From the NCBI GenBank assembly GCA_039619475.1, contig CM077116.1, forward strand, positions 375,019,794-375,083,793: DNA of 64,000 bases, read 5' to 3'. This DNA is from Icerya purchasi. Lineage: Eukaryota > Arthropoda > Insecta > Hemiptera > Monophlebidae. Every line of letters starts with the position of its first letter. The stretch's first letter is position 1. Shown here piece by piece: positions 23,438-35,090 of the stretch. A program made the translations under genes and the position numbers. The notes below the pieces were generated by a model. It made no database searches, was not told the origin of the DNA, and was given only the letters and a program-made list of their open reading frames with translations.

Positions 23438-26400
23438 CTGGAAAGTACAGAAATTATCGCATTAATAATATAAAAAATAGATTAAAAAAAAAAGAAAAAT
23501 CTGTTTACAAATCAATAATCCACAATTAATAAAATAATTGTACAACATTAAAATATACAATTTAAATAATTTAAATGTCACGATTAATCTTTTATACACA
23601 TTTCGTATTTATTTTTCGTGTTACTGAGTATTTAATGATAACAAATAACATCGAAAGTAGTTTGTACCTTTTATTAATACAAAGATATATTCGCATTCAG
23701 TATTTATTTCATTTTCATTTTAATTTCTACTTCTATAATTGTGACAATAACTGGGAAAATTATTTTTAACAGTAGTTAAAATTATTTTACGATAAAAAAC
23801 ATTTAAAAAACAATTTATGAGTTTATTCATAGAAATTTCCTTAATAAGTAGTCTGAAAATTTTAATAATACAGTTTAAATCCGTCAATATTATAATGTAG
23901 TAAATTTGAATTTCAATTTAATAGTTTTGTACTAAAAATAATGTTTCAAAATTAAATGTCATCCTAAAAAAGTTTTCAGAATTACGATCATATATGAACT
24001 GAAATTTTTATAAGACTTAAATATATTTACGTTGCAAAACTTTACAAATCGAAAGTACTACATTTGTTCAAATCAGATTTTATGTTTTACTTTCAAGTTA
24101 TATGCAATTGTACATAATCATTAAAGAGGAAAAAATATCGCACAAATTTACTCGAATTTTTACTACAATTATTATTATAAATATAGAAATTTTAACAGTT
24201 AACTTAAATTTGGAAAAATTAAATATTAACCTACTCAATGTGGAATTTTTATTTTTTTCGGTAACCTAGATAATATTTAATTTAAATAATCAAATCAGAC
24301 TATACAAAATCATAGTTAATTATTTCATCATTTTAAAGAAAGTTTCTCTCTATTGATTATGTAATATAAAACCAGTTTATAAAACTTAAAATCTTTTGCT
24401 TAATCATTTGGTACATGTTTGGTTGATGTATATACATATACATATATACATATATATATATATAAATTTTTGCAGCATCATTTTCCTTAAATAATAATAA
24501 AATTATGTCAAGAACAGAAATTAACTTCTGAAAACACAACTGATAAAATATTTACCCTAAGCGACATGATGAACTTAATGTAACAGCTACGTATTTTCCT
24601 TTATATTATTATTTATGCAGGGCATTGTTCTCTGCCAATTTTTTCTTTTCTGACCCAAGACACAACAATTAATTTTAACGAATTACATTTATAAACAAAT
24701 AACCTGCGAAACGCATCACTACACCGACCATCAGTTTCACAAACCCGCTAACTAAAGACGAGACAGAGATAACTGATAAAGAACTGTAGTTGTGTTTTAG
24801 CTTTTTATTCACTTCAATTATGTAGGCGGTTATGCATGACACAATAAAGAAAGAAGATGTGTAGTGAGTTGACTTAAACTTTCGCAAAAAGCAACTATTA
24901 CGTGCCTTAAAGAATAATTAAAATATTTTAATTAAAAAACCAAGAATATAGATATTTAATAATTAATTTTTTATAAATGAATTTCAAAATTTTTAAATTT
25001 AAAAACGTTATGAAATTAAATATTATATATTAATATAAATTATTCTGATATAATATCAGTAAAAATTGTTTTTATTAATTTAGCATTATTTTTATAATGT
25101 TAATGTTGAGTGGCTATCAGTGGAATATTTATAATGAATAAAATTCTGTATTTTGTGAATTATATGGCATTCCTTTTTTCTATTTTTAATTTTCTATATT
25201 GGTACAATAGTTTTAATTTTTAAGTGTATTTGTGCCGTGTTTTTATAAAACAATTTTCCTGGTAATTTTTAAAATAAATTCCGGTTTAATGATTTGATTG
25301 ATGTCTCAACAAACGTTGGAATTTCAAAGGTGTTTGTTTTTTAACATATTTAACTTTGTTTCATTTCCATAGTGATATATTGTAATTAAATTAAATGATT
25401 TGTCTTTTTGTGAAAGACGGTGTTTATTTTGCGAAAGGCTGGAACCTTTGTTTATTTAAAACTTTGGGTCTTTTCTCGTAGTTCCCCACATAATTCATTT
25501 TTCATAGTTCATTTTTAGTTGAGTTCATTTTTGCATTCGTGCGGGAAAGCGTTACTTATAAATGGTATTAATTATAAAAATAATTTGCATATTAAATAGC
25601 TTATTAAAACAATTCACAAAAATGATATTAAACAGTGTATTATAAAAGTATTGATTATAAAAATGTTTTACAAAAAATCAATCCTTTTCTATCACTTTGA
25701 AAAAGTATAATTTCATGATTATTTTTGCACACCCTTTTATTAAGCAAAATTCTCATTTCCTAAAAAAATTTAACTGCTTTTTCTTTTATATCAATTTCTC
25801 GCACTAAATTAATAAGCGACGATATTACTAAAAAATATATATGAAAAACATTAATGTAAAACAAAAAATAATTTTTTTAAAATGTTGCATTTTGTAATAA
25901 TTTTGTATCTTTTTTGTTAGTATAAATATAACTGTTTTATATAAACAATTACAGAGTATGAAATTAATATAATAAATGAAAACATTATATAATTTACAAT
26001 GCAAACATGAAATACAAATATAATTAAAAATTAACATTAACAAAAACTAAGATCGGTATATATGAAATTATGAATCACTCAATGATTTAAATTTTAAATT
26101 GTATGTATAAAATAATATAAAATAGTAATAATGACTTAAATATTATATATCATAATCTTTTGTAGTGCTTTAGTTTAGTATGTTCAGCAGTTGAAAGAAG
26201 TTATGATTAGCGCAGGTGTTAAGCACACATAAGCGAGCTTTGAGTGACCGGCGTTAACTACTAAAGTGAACGGAATGTGTGAATGTGAACTATCAAGTAG
26301 CGCGACTGAATAGTGAACTATTTGGGGAAACAAGAGAAAAGACCCGAAACATTTTATTATTAGTATATGTAGCTTTAATATTACGTCCGTAATGTAGTAA

Positions 26401-26718
26401 TTTTATTTTCGCAATTAGAATCAACGTATCTATTGTTAATCTTGAATAGTTGTTTTTAGACGTTTAGTAACTATACACATTACATTAATAATTGTTAAGT
26501 ATATGTTTTAAACTAAAAGCTTAACAAAACGATATTGATAATGATCTGAAAAAAATTTAAATTGACTTAAAGCATTTTAGTACAAATGAAAAAGATAATT
26601 TAGAATTAATGAATCGTTTGGTGCTGCCTTTCATTTATGAAGAAGTGTTATGGGCGAATTAATATAAATTTCTTTTGCGTTTTTAAGTTAGCTTACAATG
26701 TAGTTCTGTATAAATGTG
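23438..26718. other. Non-coding DNA upstream of the visible DPP8/9 exons
   Basis: This should contain an intron and the 5' end of the DPP8/9 gene, but no start-codon exon or promoter can be supported. There is an AT microsatellite near 24429-24463. Short ORFs are low-complexity. No transposon was recognised. Confidence 0.5.
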
Positions 26719-27678
26719 TTTTTTTTTTTTTTTTTTTTTTCCAATGTGCACCTGTAATGTATTAACAATTAGCACATGTGCGGGAGCCTATTAACAGGAA
26801 TTAATAAGTTATTCAGCAGTAGCTCCTTTGAGCAGTCAGCTGTGTGCTGAGTTGTTCAGGTTACTGATATACTGAGGATATCACGGCACAACCTCCTTCC
26901 TAGCCTTCTGCGCGGTCTGTCCGGTAGCGTTGTTGTGAACATTCTTCGAATTAACGGGTTTTCATGCATCTGTAACGCCTGATAAAAGTTTTGATAATTT
27001 TGTTGATAAATTTCTGCTACTGTTTTCACGTTCAAGTCATGATGTATTTGTTCATTGCTTACGTAATATGGAGCATTACACATTGACCTCAATGTTTTCG
27101 ACTGGAATTGTTGAATACGTTTACAGTTAGTTTTTGCGGAAGTACCCCACAGTTCGATTCCGTATTTCCACTTTGAGGCCAGAATTGTATTATATATTAG
27201 GACTTTGTTTTCCAAAGATAAGTTAGATTTTCTTCCAATTAAGTAGTATAAGGCTCTTGTACATGCATCGAGGTTTTTACGTAAATGCAATATATGCGGT
27301 AGCCAAGTGAGCTTTCTGTCTAAGATTATGCCCAAGTATTTAATTGAATTTAACTGTGGAATTGGTTCAAGTTCATATAGAACTGGTGGACACACTCCTT
27401 TGCGTAGAGAGAAAGTTATACTGGCTGATTTTGTTGAATTAATTTTTATTTTCCACTTTGTGCACCATCTTCCTAATACCTTAAGGTGCTGTTGTATTAA
27501 CTGGGCAGCAATTTCCGGTCTCCTATCCGCAGCCATAAGAAGCATGTCGTCCGCATATGTGAAGACTGATGAATACGCTGTTGTTGGAATATCCGCAGTG
27601 AAGATGGAGTACAATACTGGACCAAGCACACTGCCCTGTGGTACAGAGGCTAATATCGGGTACCAATCAGAGTTTTAA
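26719..27678 (-). mobile_element. 5'-truncated Jockey-type non-LTR retrotransposon
   Basis: The element reads on the minus strand from about 27678 down to a T-run at 26719-26742, which is the poly(A) tail of the retrotransposed copy. It keeps the second half of reverse transcriptase, thumb and C-terminal sequence, and a short 3' UTR (26743-26855). The 5' truncation falls just before the VPQGSVLGP motif, as is usual after incomplete target-primed reverse transcription. I found no clear target-site duplication. Confidence 0.85.
26856..27675 (-). CDS. Reverse transcriptase, C-terminal part (Jockey-type)
   Basis: The frame is open from 27675 to the stop at 26856 (ATG at 27629 is internal). Motifs in order: SVPQGSVLGPVLYSIF (RT block B'), VFTYADDMLLMA with the catalytic YADD (block C), WKIKINSTKSASITF (block D), IKYLGIILDRKLTWLPHI (block E), then YNTILASKWKYGIELWG, typical of Jockey and related clades. 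The upstream fingers/palm and the AP endonuclease are absent, so the copy cannot move by itself. The open frame with no internal stop suggests a fairly recent insertion. Plus-strand 27307-27678 is an antisense shadow. Confidence 0.9.
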
Positions 27679-29101
27679 CATATTTTCTCTGATATGTTGA
27701 GAAATAATTTTTGAACTTGGTAATGAAATTTTAAATTGTATTACAAAAAATCAATTAAAAAAGTTTTAGTGCGACGTCGTATTGTAAATAATCATTCAGA
27801 AAATCTCTTGTTATGGAATATGTAGCCAAAATTTTATAAGTTCATACATTTTTTGACATACATATAGCTTTATAAGGTTTTTTATTTTTTTAAAGCATCC
27901 ATTATTGCTATCCGTCGGTCAGTTGGGTTTTAATTGTGTACACCGTTTATTGAAGAAGTTTTTAAACTTATTTATTAATGAGTTTTATAAGTTCAAGACA
28001 AACCGACTGGTTTAAATTTATATAAATTACTGAAGATGATTTAAATGATAAGTTGTTACTCTATTCTACAGAATTTATCACAATGAAACCAAAGTAAGAT
28101 ATATCCTATAGCAATGGCTTAAAAAATGTTCCAAAAAAATGTAAGCATACTTTAGTGGAAGGTTAAATTTTGCGTACTATTTGTGATGTGTGAGAATTCA
28201 AATGGAGAAATTCTAATTTTGAAGCAATGATTATATGAATTTAAACAAACATTTTAATATCTCTGATAAAACTAACATATTGTTTTAAAAATATGGTCAT
28301 TATTACAGTAAGTATTAAAAATATACCGATTGTTTTCTGTTGTTAAACAATTTAACGCACTATGCTAGTAAATAAATAAAAAAAAAAAATTAATAATAGT
28401 CTAACGTATTGAGAAAGTTGAAAGAAAAAACCGAATTGTTAAAAAATTATCTAAGTAGAACGACAGTCTTTGTCACATCACGGAACTTATCGACCTTTTT
28501 TGGTAAAGTAACCAGTTTGTCTCGCAACCGAAAGAAATTTGTTCTAACAAGGTGCTAGTAACCAAATCGCCTCGAAATTCGGTTTCCAAGTTAGTAGCAT
28601 TTACAAAATTTGTAAACTATAATTTTGATTACCGTGTTTCCCTCTCTCGTTCACCGAGAATCCAGGACGGAATCACCAACATACACCAACCTGTCAGCAG
28701 GGAACACCAACATTCTAGTAACCGCAGCAGAGTGATACGTAGCATTTATACTATTTCTAATTAATCTTTTTTGCGTGTTTTCGTTTATATATTTATTAAG
28801 TGACTAACGGTTGGCCATTCAAGAAAAATAGAAGTAAGGAATAATGAAATTATACATTTTAAAAAATCATAAAACCTTAATATTAGTATTATTAAATCTA
28901 AACCAGTAATTTAAAAAAATAAATAAAAAATACACAAATAAGAAGAGATTTAACTAAATATTTTATATTTATTTGTTCTTCATAACCATTACATTGCACT
29001 TCAAATTAGTCTAAGCCTTCGATTCAAATTAGTATTTTGCTTTACTGTTTTAAATTATTATTAGAAAATATCTCTGAAATTTATTAAGATATTAAATTAA
29101 A
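27679..29101. other. Non-coding, nothing recognised
   Basis: 1.4 kb of AT-rich sequence without supported genes, repeats or transposon ends. Confidence 0.55.
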
Positions 29102-29190
29102 ATAGTATAAAAAATAAATGCTAAAATAACAAATTAATACGTAAGTAACAAAATTAATATAAGAATATCAAACTTGTTATCTTAGGAACG

Positions 29191-29214
29191 TTTTCGGGCA
29201 TAACCCATCTTCAG
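29191..29214 (-). ncRNA. Hammerhead-like core, left Penelope copy
   Basis: Minus strand: CTGAAGA, then a short GGG...CCC stem, then GAAAAC. CUGANGA and GAAA are the two conserved boxes of hammerhead ribozymes, which are documented in Penelope-like elements. The base before the stem is U and unpaired, so the fold is not canonical and cleavage activity is uncertain. Confidence 0.4.
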
Positions 29215-29545
29215 CTAAAATATAATCGAACTAAATTAAAAACATAGTGTAACGGTGAACACAATTTAAAACTTCACTTTGAAGCTAAAATAAAATTAAA
29301 TAAAAATAAATTAAAATGAAAATAACATGAAACATAGCACACATGTGAATTGAACTACAGTCTAACACATATTGAAACTAAAAATTAAATCACAAGTTTA
29401 ATAACGGTAATTAATGTGAAATAAAAACAAGAAATAAAATTGAAATAAAAAATTGAAATAAAAAATGAATGATAAACATATTTGGAGATTAGATAAGAAA
29501 TAAATAATAGAACCTGTCTAAGAAGGGCTAGTTTAAAATTTTTTA

Positions 29546-30403
29546 TTAAAGTATTATATTAAAGAGTGGGTTTTGATTGTGTGGAGTTTGGTCATTTAAT
29601 ATATTGTTTTTGTGTTTATTTATGTAATAATTTTCAGCTATGTTCATTAGGTTTCCTTTATTGTATGTGGCTAATACTGTAACTGTTTTTTCTAGTGAAT
29701 CAGGTGTATGTTTATTTTTTATTAAGTGTTCTGCATATGTGGATTTTTCCGTTTCGTTATTTGTAAATGATTTAATGTGTTCTAGGTATCTATATTTTAT
29801 TTTCCTACCAGTTTGACCGATGTATGCCTTTTCACAATTATTACAGTTTATTTTGTATATACCACTATTTTCAAATATATTATTATTTTCTTTATTCATA
29901 GTAATTATTTTGTTTTTTAGGGTATTGTTTGTTTTATAAGCTATTTGTAATCCTAGTTTTTTAAATATATTACTTAATTTATATATATTTTTATTTATGA
30001 AAGTGAATGTTATAAATTTGTTTTTGTCTTTGTTAATATCGTTATTTTTTGGTTTATATTTTAATTTTAATTTTATTTTTTGTATTAATTTTTCTATTAT
30101 GTGTTCAGTGTAACCATTATTTATTGCAATTGTTTTTAATATTTTTATTTCATTTTGTTTTTTGTTTTGATTCATGGGGGTGTTTAGTAATCTATTTATG
30201 GCGTGTATGAAGTATGCGTGTTTATGTTGATTTGGATGGTTTGATGTTTTGTTTATTATAGTGTCGGTTGTTGTTTGTTTTCTGTGTATATTGTATTGTA
30301 ATTTATTAGTAGTTTTATTTATTATGATGTCTAAGAAGTTAATTTTATTGTTTATCTCTTTTTCCATAGTGTATTGTATGTTTTTATGTATTTTATTTAA
30401 ATC
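29546..30403 (-). CDS. Penelope-like RT C-terminus plus GIY-YIG endonuclease (left copy)
   Basis: The frame is open from the truncation point at 30403 (LNKIHKNIQYT before the Met at 30367) to the stop at 29546. The N-terminal third, INFLDIIINKTTNKLQYNIH, RKQTTTDTIINKTSNHP and HAINRLLN, is the thumb/end of a Penelope reverse transcriptase (family form NFLD...YRKPT.TD.....SNHP). After a Lys/Asn-rich linker comes the GIY-YIG nuclease: SGIYKINCNNCEKAYIGQTG, RKIKYRYLEHIKSF (catalytic Arg/His region) and AEHLIKNKH, with a Glu in the terminal IAENYYIN. The catalytic RT YXDD region is upstream and missing. Codon use is extremely AT-rich. Confidence 0.9.
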   Translation of the reverse strand, partial: DLNKIHKNIQYTMEKEINNKINFLDIIINKTTNKLQYNIHRKQTTTDTIINKTSNHPNQHKHAYFIHAINRLLNTPMNQNKKQNEIKILKTIAINNGYTEHIIEKLIQKIKLKLKYKPKNNDINKDKNKFITFTFINKNIYKLSNIFKKLGLQIAYKTNNTLKNKIITMNKENNNIFENSGIYKINCNNCEKAYIGQTGRKIKYRYLEHIKSFTNNETEKSTYAEHLIKNKHTPDSLEKTVTVLATYNKGNLMNIAENYYINKHKNNILNDQTPHNQNPLFNIIL

Positions 30404-30405
30404 AT

Positions 30406-31170
30406 ACTAATAAATTACAATACAATATACACAGAAAACAAACAACAACCGACACTATAATAAACAAAACATCAAACCATCCAAATCAACATAAACACGC
30501 ATACTTCATACACGCCATAAATAGATTACTAAACACCCCCATGAATCAAAACAAAAAACAAAATGAAATAAAAATATTAAAAACAATTGCAATAAATAAT
30601 GGTTACACTGAACACATAATAGAAAAATTAATACAAAAAATAAAATTAAAATTAAAATATAAACCAAAAAATAACGATATTAACAAAGACAAAAACAAAT
30701 TTATAACATTCACTTTCATAAATAAAAATATATATAAATTAAGTAATATATTTAAAAAACTAGGATTACAAATAGCTTATAAAACAAACAATACCCTAAA
30801 AAACAAAATAATTACTATGAATAAAGAAAATAATAATATATTTGAAAATAGTGGTATATACAAAATAAACTGTAATAATTGTGAAAAGGCATACATCGGT
30901 CAAACTGGTAGGAAAATAAAATATAGATACCTAGAACACATTAAATCATTTACAAATAACGAAACGGAAAAATCCACATATGCAGAACACTTAATAAAAA
31001 ATAAACATACACCTGATTCACTAGAAAAAACAGTTACAGTATTAGCCACATACAATAAAGGAAACGTAATGAACATAGCTGAAAACTATTACATAAATAA
31101 ACACAAAAACAATATATTAAATGACCAAACTCCACACAATCAAAACCCACTCTTTAATATAATACTTTAA
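30406..31170 (+). CDS. Penelope-like RT C-terminus plus GIY-YIG endonuclease (right copy)
   Basis: This repeats the left copy on the opposite strand. It is in frame from 30406 (TNKLQYNIHRKQ) through the Met at 30541 to the stop at 31170. The GIY-YIG module (GIYKINCNNCEKAYIGQTGR) is intact and identical. The only residue difference I noticed is Val for Leu in KGN(V/L)MNIAEN. It is shorter at the 5' end than the left copy by 93 bases, so the RT remnant is even smaller. Confidence 0.9.
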   Translation, partial: TNKLQYNIHRKQTTTDTIINKTSNHPNQHKHAYFIHAINRLLNTPMNQNKKQNEIKILKTIAINNGYTEHIIEKLIQKIKLKLKYKPKNNDINKDKNKFITFTFINKNIYKLSNIFKKLGLQIAYKTNNTLKNKIITMNKENNNIFENSGIYKINCNNCEKAYIGQTGRKIKYRYLEHIKSFTNNETEKSTYAEHLIKNKHTPDSLEKTVTVLATYNKGNVMNIAENYYINKHKNNILNDQTPHNQNPLFNIIL

Positions 31171-31501
31171 TAAAAAATTTTAAACTAGCCCTTCTTAGAC
31201 AGGTTCTATTATTTATTTCTTATCTAATCTCCAAATATGTTTATCATTCATTTTTTATTTCAATTTTTTATTTCAATTTTATTTCTTGTTTTTATTTCAC
31301 ATTAATTACCGTTATTAAACTTGTGATTTAATTTTTAGTTTCAATATGTGTTAGACTGTAGTTCAATTCACATGTGTGCTATGTTTCATGTTATTTTCAT
31401 TTTAATTTATTTTTATTTAATTTTATTTTAGCTTCAAAGTGAAGTTTTAAATTGTGTTCACCGTTACACTATGTTTTTAATTTAGTTCGATTATATTTTA
31501 G

Positions 31502-31526
31502 CTGAAGATGGGTTATGCCCGAAAAC
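31502..31526 (+). ncRNA. Hammerhead-like core, right Penelope copy
   Basis: Plus strand CTGAAGA, GGG...CCC stem, GAAAAC, mirroring 29191-29214. The same fold caveat applies: the core boxes are present, but the rest of stems I and III is not obvious. Confidence 0.4.
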
Positions 31527-31614
31527 GTTCCTAAGATAACAAGTTTGATATTCTTATATTAATTTTGTTACTTACGTATTAGTTTGTTATTTTAGCATTT
31601 ATTTTTTATACTAT

Positions 31615-32837
31615 AGTTACTAACAAACAGAATGATAAAATATTCTTTAATTAAATTAAAATAATAAAATAAAAATGGAAGTTTACTCAAACAAATTTTC
31701 TTACGTACTAAATAATTATAGTCATCGTTAACTTACATACGGAATCCTCAGCGCATGAAACCTCATGCTTGACTGAACTTGCTATTAATGTTTATGCGGT
31801 AATTCATTTATGTAAATTATTCATATATAAATCAAAATGATTTAAATTATTAGTAGTATGAATATTAGTAAAAAATGTATTGTTATTTATAAAATAAATA
31901 TATAAAGAACCCCCCCCCCCCCCATTCAAAGTTCTGGGGATGGACCTGATTTAGTACATATCTTAACTTATTAGTCCTGAAAGTGAAACTAAGAAATAGT
32001 GTGAAGAATCATCTGAAAGAAAATAGAACGCAACTCATCAAGATTAAAAACAACCGGAAGCGATATAATCAATACAAAACAACACGCTACCGAGGAGAAT
32101 GTTAAAATTAGAGGTATGTTTGGATAATGGGAATTTAAAAGCTCTAATCATCTTTCAAATATAGGTAAAAGAAGCAGTTCTTAAAGAATAGGATTAGAAT
32201 TTGCTGGGATGCTAGAAAATGAGGAATCAGTGAGAGAATGGAATAGAATTTATTAAGATAAATATGAAAAGAAGAATTAAAAGGAGTCGTTAATCGTTTC
32301 CACAGGAACCGATGAAGAATTCTAGTTGTAGCCGAGACTGATAAAAGAAAAAAAGAATGCCAAATCAGGGAACCGATGACAGATGAAATCTTAAAATAGG
32401 TAGGAAGGTGATCATTAAAAAGTGTTAAATTGTTGAATAAATTTTTTGAGAACGGCATCATTGAAATTGTGGTTTATGTAAACCCACAAGGGAGAACAGA
32501 CATTCTGATCATCATCTATAATGAATGGTTGTAGAATAGAGCTGGAAAAGAGAAATGAAGGTATTGACAAAGGTCACAATTAGGAGCACAAAGGCAACTA
32601 TATTTAGAGGGTGGGCTAGGTAAAAAGGAATGGAAATGTGGATTATATTGAGTTGATTGGAGAGTAGGGAAGAAGAAAAAAAAATGTTGTTTCTAATGAA
32701 GATAGCAATTTTATCGTAAACATTTTTTTGGTTATATTTAAACATTTCTTAAATCATGTTCCCAAAATGCAAATTAGACTAATATATTAATCTAGTAATT
32801 GGTCTTCTGTAATATGTTAAATTTTGTCAGTGTAATG
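31615..32837. other. Mostly unassigned DNA with one interspersed repeat
   Basis: 31796-31944 is a diverged copy of a repeat also found at 53876-54030. Both read GTAATTCATTTATGTAAATT and end in a C-rich tract, then TTCTGG and a GAC.CTG terminus that looks hAT-like. A run of 14 C lies at 31910-31923. The purine-rich stretch 32100-32750 has no recognisable coding content. Confidence 0.5.
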
Positions 32838-32926
32838 GTGTGCAGCAGGACCGTATCTGGACCAAAATTTCGGGGGGGAGGGGTTACGGAAATATTTTAT
32901 AATTATACATACATATATATATATAC

Positions 32927-33202
32927 AATGGCGTCGCCAGCCAATGAGCGGGAGGGGGGGGTAGAAGGAGGATATGAGTTATAGGAAAAATAAAATTTAT
33001 AAGTTGTAAAGGCTTAATATTTTATTAAACAAGAATAAAGTCTTAATTAAAACATAATTTTCGTGGGTTTCTGGCAAATTGTTCTAGTACTTTATTATAA
33101 AAGTCTTCCAAATTGTCCGTGATTACGCGCCTATGAATACTCATCATGGCCAGTTGATTAAAAAGTTTCATGCCCCCCTGCCCCCTGCTGGTGACGCCCA
33201 TG
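32927..33202 (-). mobile_element. hAT fragment nested inside the 32846-33506 hAT element
   Basis: Ends are CAATGGCGTCGCCAGC at 32927 and GCTGGTGACGCCCATG ending at 33202, imperfect inverted repeats of a second hAT type. Flanking 8-mers (TATATATA and TATATGTG) match only in part, perhaps because the target was a TA/TG microsatellite. Confidence 0.7.
33043..33171 (-). pseudogene. hAT transposase C-terminal dimerisation tail
   Basis: Minus strand from 33171: FNQLAMMSIHRRVITD then FYNKVLEQFARNPRKL and a stop at 33043. This is the last ~42 residues of a hAT transposase, where the dimerisation domain ends in the L A..SI / F pattern. Nothing upstream remains in the element, so this is an internal deletion derivative that kept its 3' end. 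Confidence 0.65.
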
Positions 33203-33514
33203 TATATGTGTGTGTGTGTGCGCGTGAGTGAGTGTATTTATCATGAAATATATTTATTAATAAATGGTACACTAAAGTCTTGTAGTCAATTATTATACAT
33301 GCAATATTTGAACAGTACAATGAAAACAAATAAAAAGTAGCCGTTTCCATAGAATTCATAAAAATTTTGATTTTATTTTCTTTTGTCGAAAATTGAAAAG
33401 AAATAAATTTATTCTGAATTTCGGTCCATTTAATTCAAGCAGTTGTTATTTTGCAGACGTTTCGGGGGGGGTGAACCTGGACCCCCTTCCCCCAGATACG
33501 GCCCTGGTGTGCAG

Positions 33515-35090
33515 AAAGTAATTGGGAAACGAATAAAGATGAAGATTCGGTGATTAATACTAGTACATGCTTGCTTTGCTAATTTACTGATGATTGTAGT
33601 TTAATGTTCAAAAATATGGTATAGAAATATACAGCTGTAAGTGTGCTATTTAATTTTTAGATCTATTTCAGCACAATATATAGTTTACGTCAGTGATAAT
33701 ACTACATAGTGACTATATATTTGGATTTTGGATTAATGACCCTAGATTTTGAAATATGTCGAAATATCAATTATAAATTAGTGCCACAGGTGATAAGAAA
33801 ATGCTGAATAGTTTTGAGAATTACATTTCAGAAATTTTCCAAAAGCTTGAAGAATAGTTAGTTTGGTCGGGACTGCTACCGTTGTTTTAAATGACAAGTG
33901 TATTGATGAAATATTTAATTTGAAAATCTATTCAGGTTGTGTTAAGAAATACACTAGGATTAGAAACGATTATTACCAGAATATTCATCTTAAAAGATAC
34001 AAAATATTTCCCACATTGTGCTATGAAAGCACAAAAACCCAGTAGCTTGTATATAAAATATTATTGATCCGAATGCTGCTAGTGAAATGTATCAAATTTG
34101 GTTTTAGAGAAAAGTAAATTTACCCATACTTAATGCCGGTATCGATAAGGAAAAAGCACTGCGGTGGGTATATGAACAGATGATTCTTATCAAAAACATT
34201 GCATACAGGGTTATTGCTTTCTAGATGGAATATTTTGTAATATTCTAACCGTATTGAAACCATTCGTCATTGCGAATTTTTAAAATATATAAGTGACACA
34301 GTGGCGATATTTGAATGAAGTTTTGAGATCAATTTTTGCCAACTTTTGAAACTGTTATTACATGATTTTTTCTTTTTTTAGATGTTATGAGTCTTCGTGA
34401 AGTGGACCATTCTGTTGAACGTGTAAATCATTAAACACCTGGTTCAAACTTTATATTTCCTCTATCATAGAGATTTGTTTTTTTATGATTGTAGGACCAA
34501 TGAACGAAAGTTTCAAGTAAGGATCGTTCACAAATTAGAAATAAGAATTGTATGATTTATCATAAAAAGACACGAGTCTGAGTAAAACTTCATGAAAGTT
34601 GAAGATTGTGTCGAATATATGATAAGTTGCGCAGTAAATCTGTTTATCGGTGGCTGCATAGGAAATATGAAACCCAGGGTAATATGAAAAAAAGGGCTCT
34701 GAATAAAACCAAGAGATTTTCAGCATAGTTTTTTTAACCGGGCATCCTTAATTGATTTCAGAGATGATGAGCTATTTACGAATTTTAAAAGAAATTTGCG
34801 ACTAATATATAGTGGTTTAGAAGTATAAAACTATATTACTATCACTTTTTTTTTCCTTTAGGTTTGACTCGAATGGTTTCCAATAGTATCATTTGCAATT
34901 TGCGGTTTAGATTGGTTAGCCCGGCAATAGATTAAATTCATTTGTTTTTTTTTTTTATCTCATTTATTTATTTTTTACTACTCGTATTTCTTTAAATTAT
35001 TTCATCTTGTACTCGTTTATAATAGTTTATCTTTTTTTTGGTACTCATTTAAACTATAGAAAAAGAGAAAGTTGTACGTATATTATATAC
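33515..35090. other. Non-coding, nothing recognised
   Basis: 1.6 kb with short unrelated ORFs on both strands. No transposon ends or known domains were seen. Confidence 0.5.

Larger units (their letters stand above)
29102..31614. mobile_element. Head-to-head inverted pair of Penelope-like elements
   Basis: Positions 29102-30311 and 30405-31614 are reverse complements, 1210 bases each. The few differences I can see include one codon and a T/C near the outer end. The left copy (minus strand) is 93 bases longer at its 5' end and stops at 30404, where the right copy (plus strand) begins, so the two 5'-truncated copies abut with 3' ends pointing outward. Both encode the end of a Penelope reverse transcriptase and a GIY-YIG endonuclease, then about 440 bp of 3' region with a hammerhead-like core. 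The near identity indicates a very recent event. Confidence 0.9.
32846..33506. mobile_element. hAT-type element with perfect 8-bp target duplication
   Basis: The terminal repeats are CAGGACCGTATCTGG at 32846 and CCAGATACGGCCCTG ending at 33506 (one mismatch). They are flanked on both sides by the 8-bp duplication GTGTGCAG (32838-32845 and 33507-33514). A CAGG start plus an 8-bp duplication is diagnostic for hAT. It carries no transposase of its own, apart from a second hAT element inserted inside it. Confidence 0.9.

Noticed and set aside
24675..24887. Candidate upstream exon of the DPP8/9 gene
   Set aside because: The minus-strand frame has no resemblance to the family N-terminus and no suitable donor that would join in phase to 23437.
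33515..34730. Possible gene in 33.5-34.7 kb (ORFs 33863-34045 and 34535-34726)
   Set aside because: Short, unlinked frames with no known motif and no splice-phase evidence.
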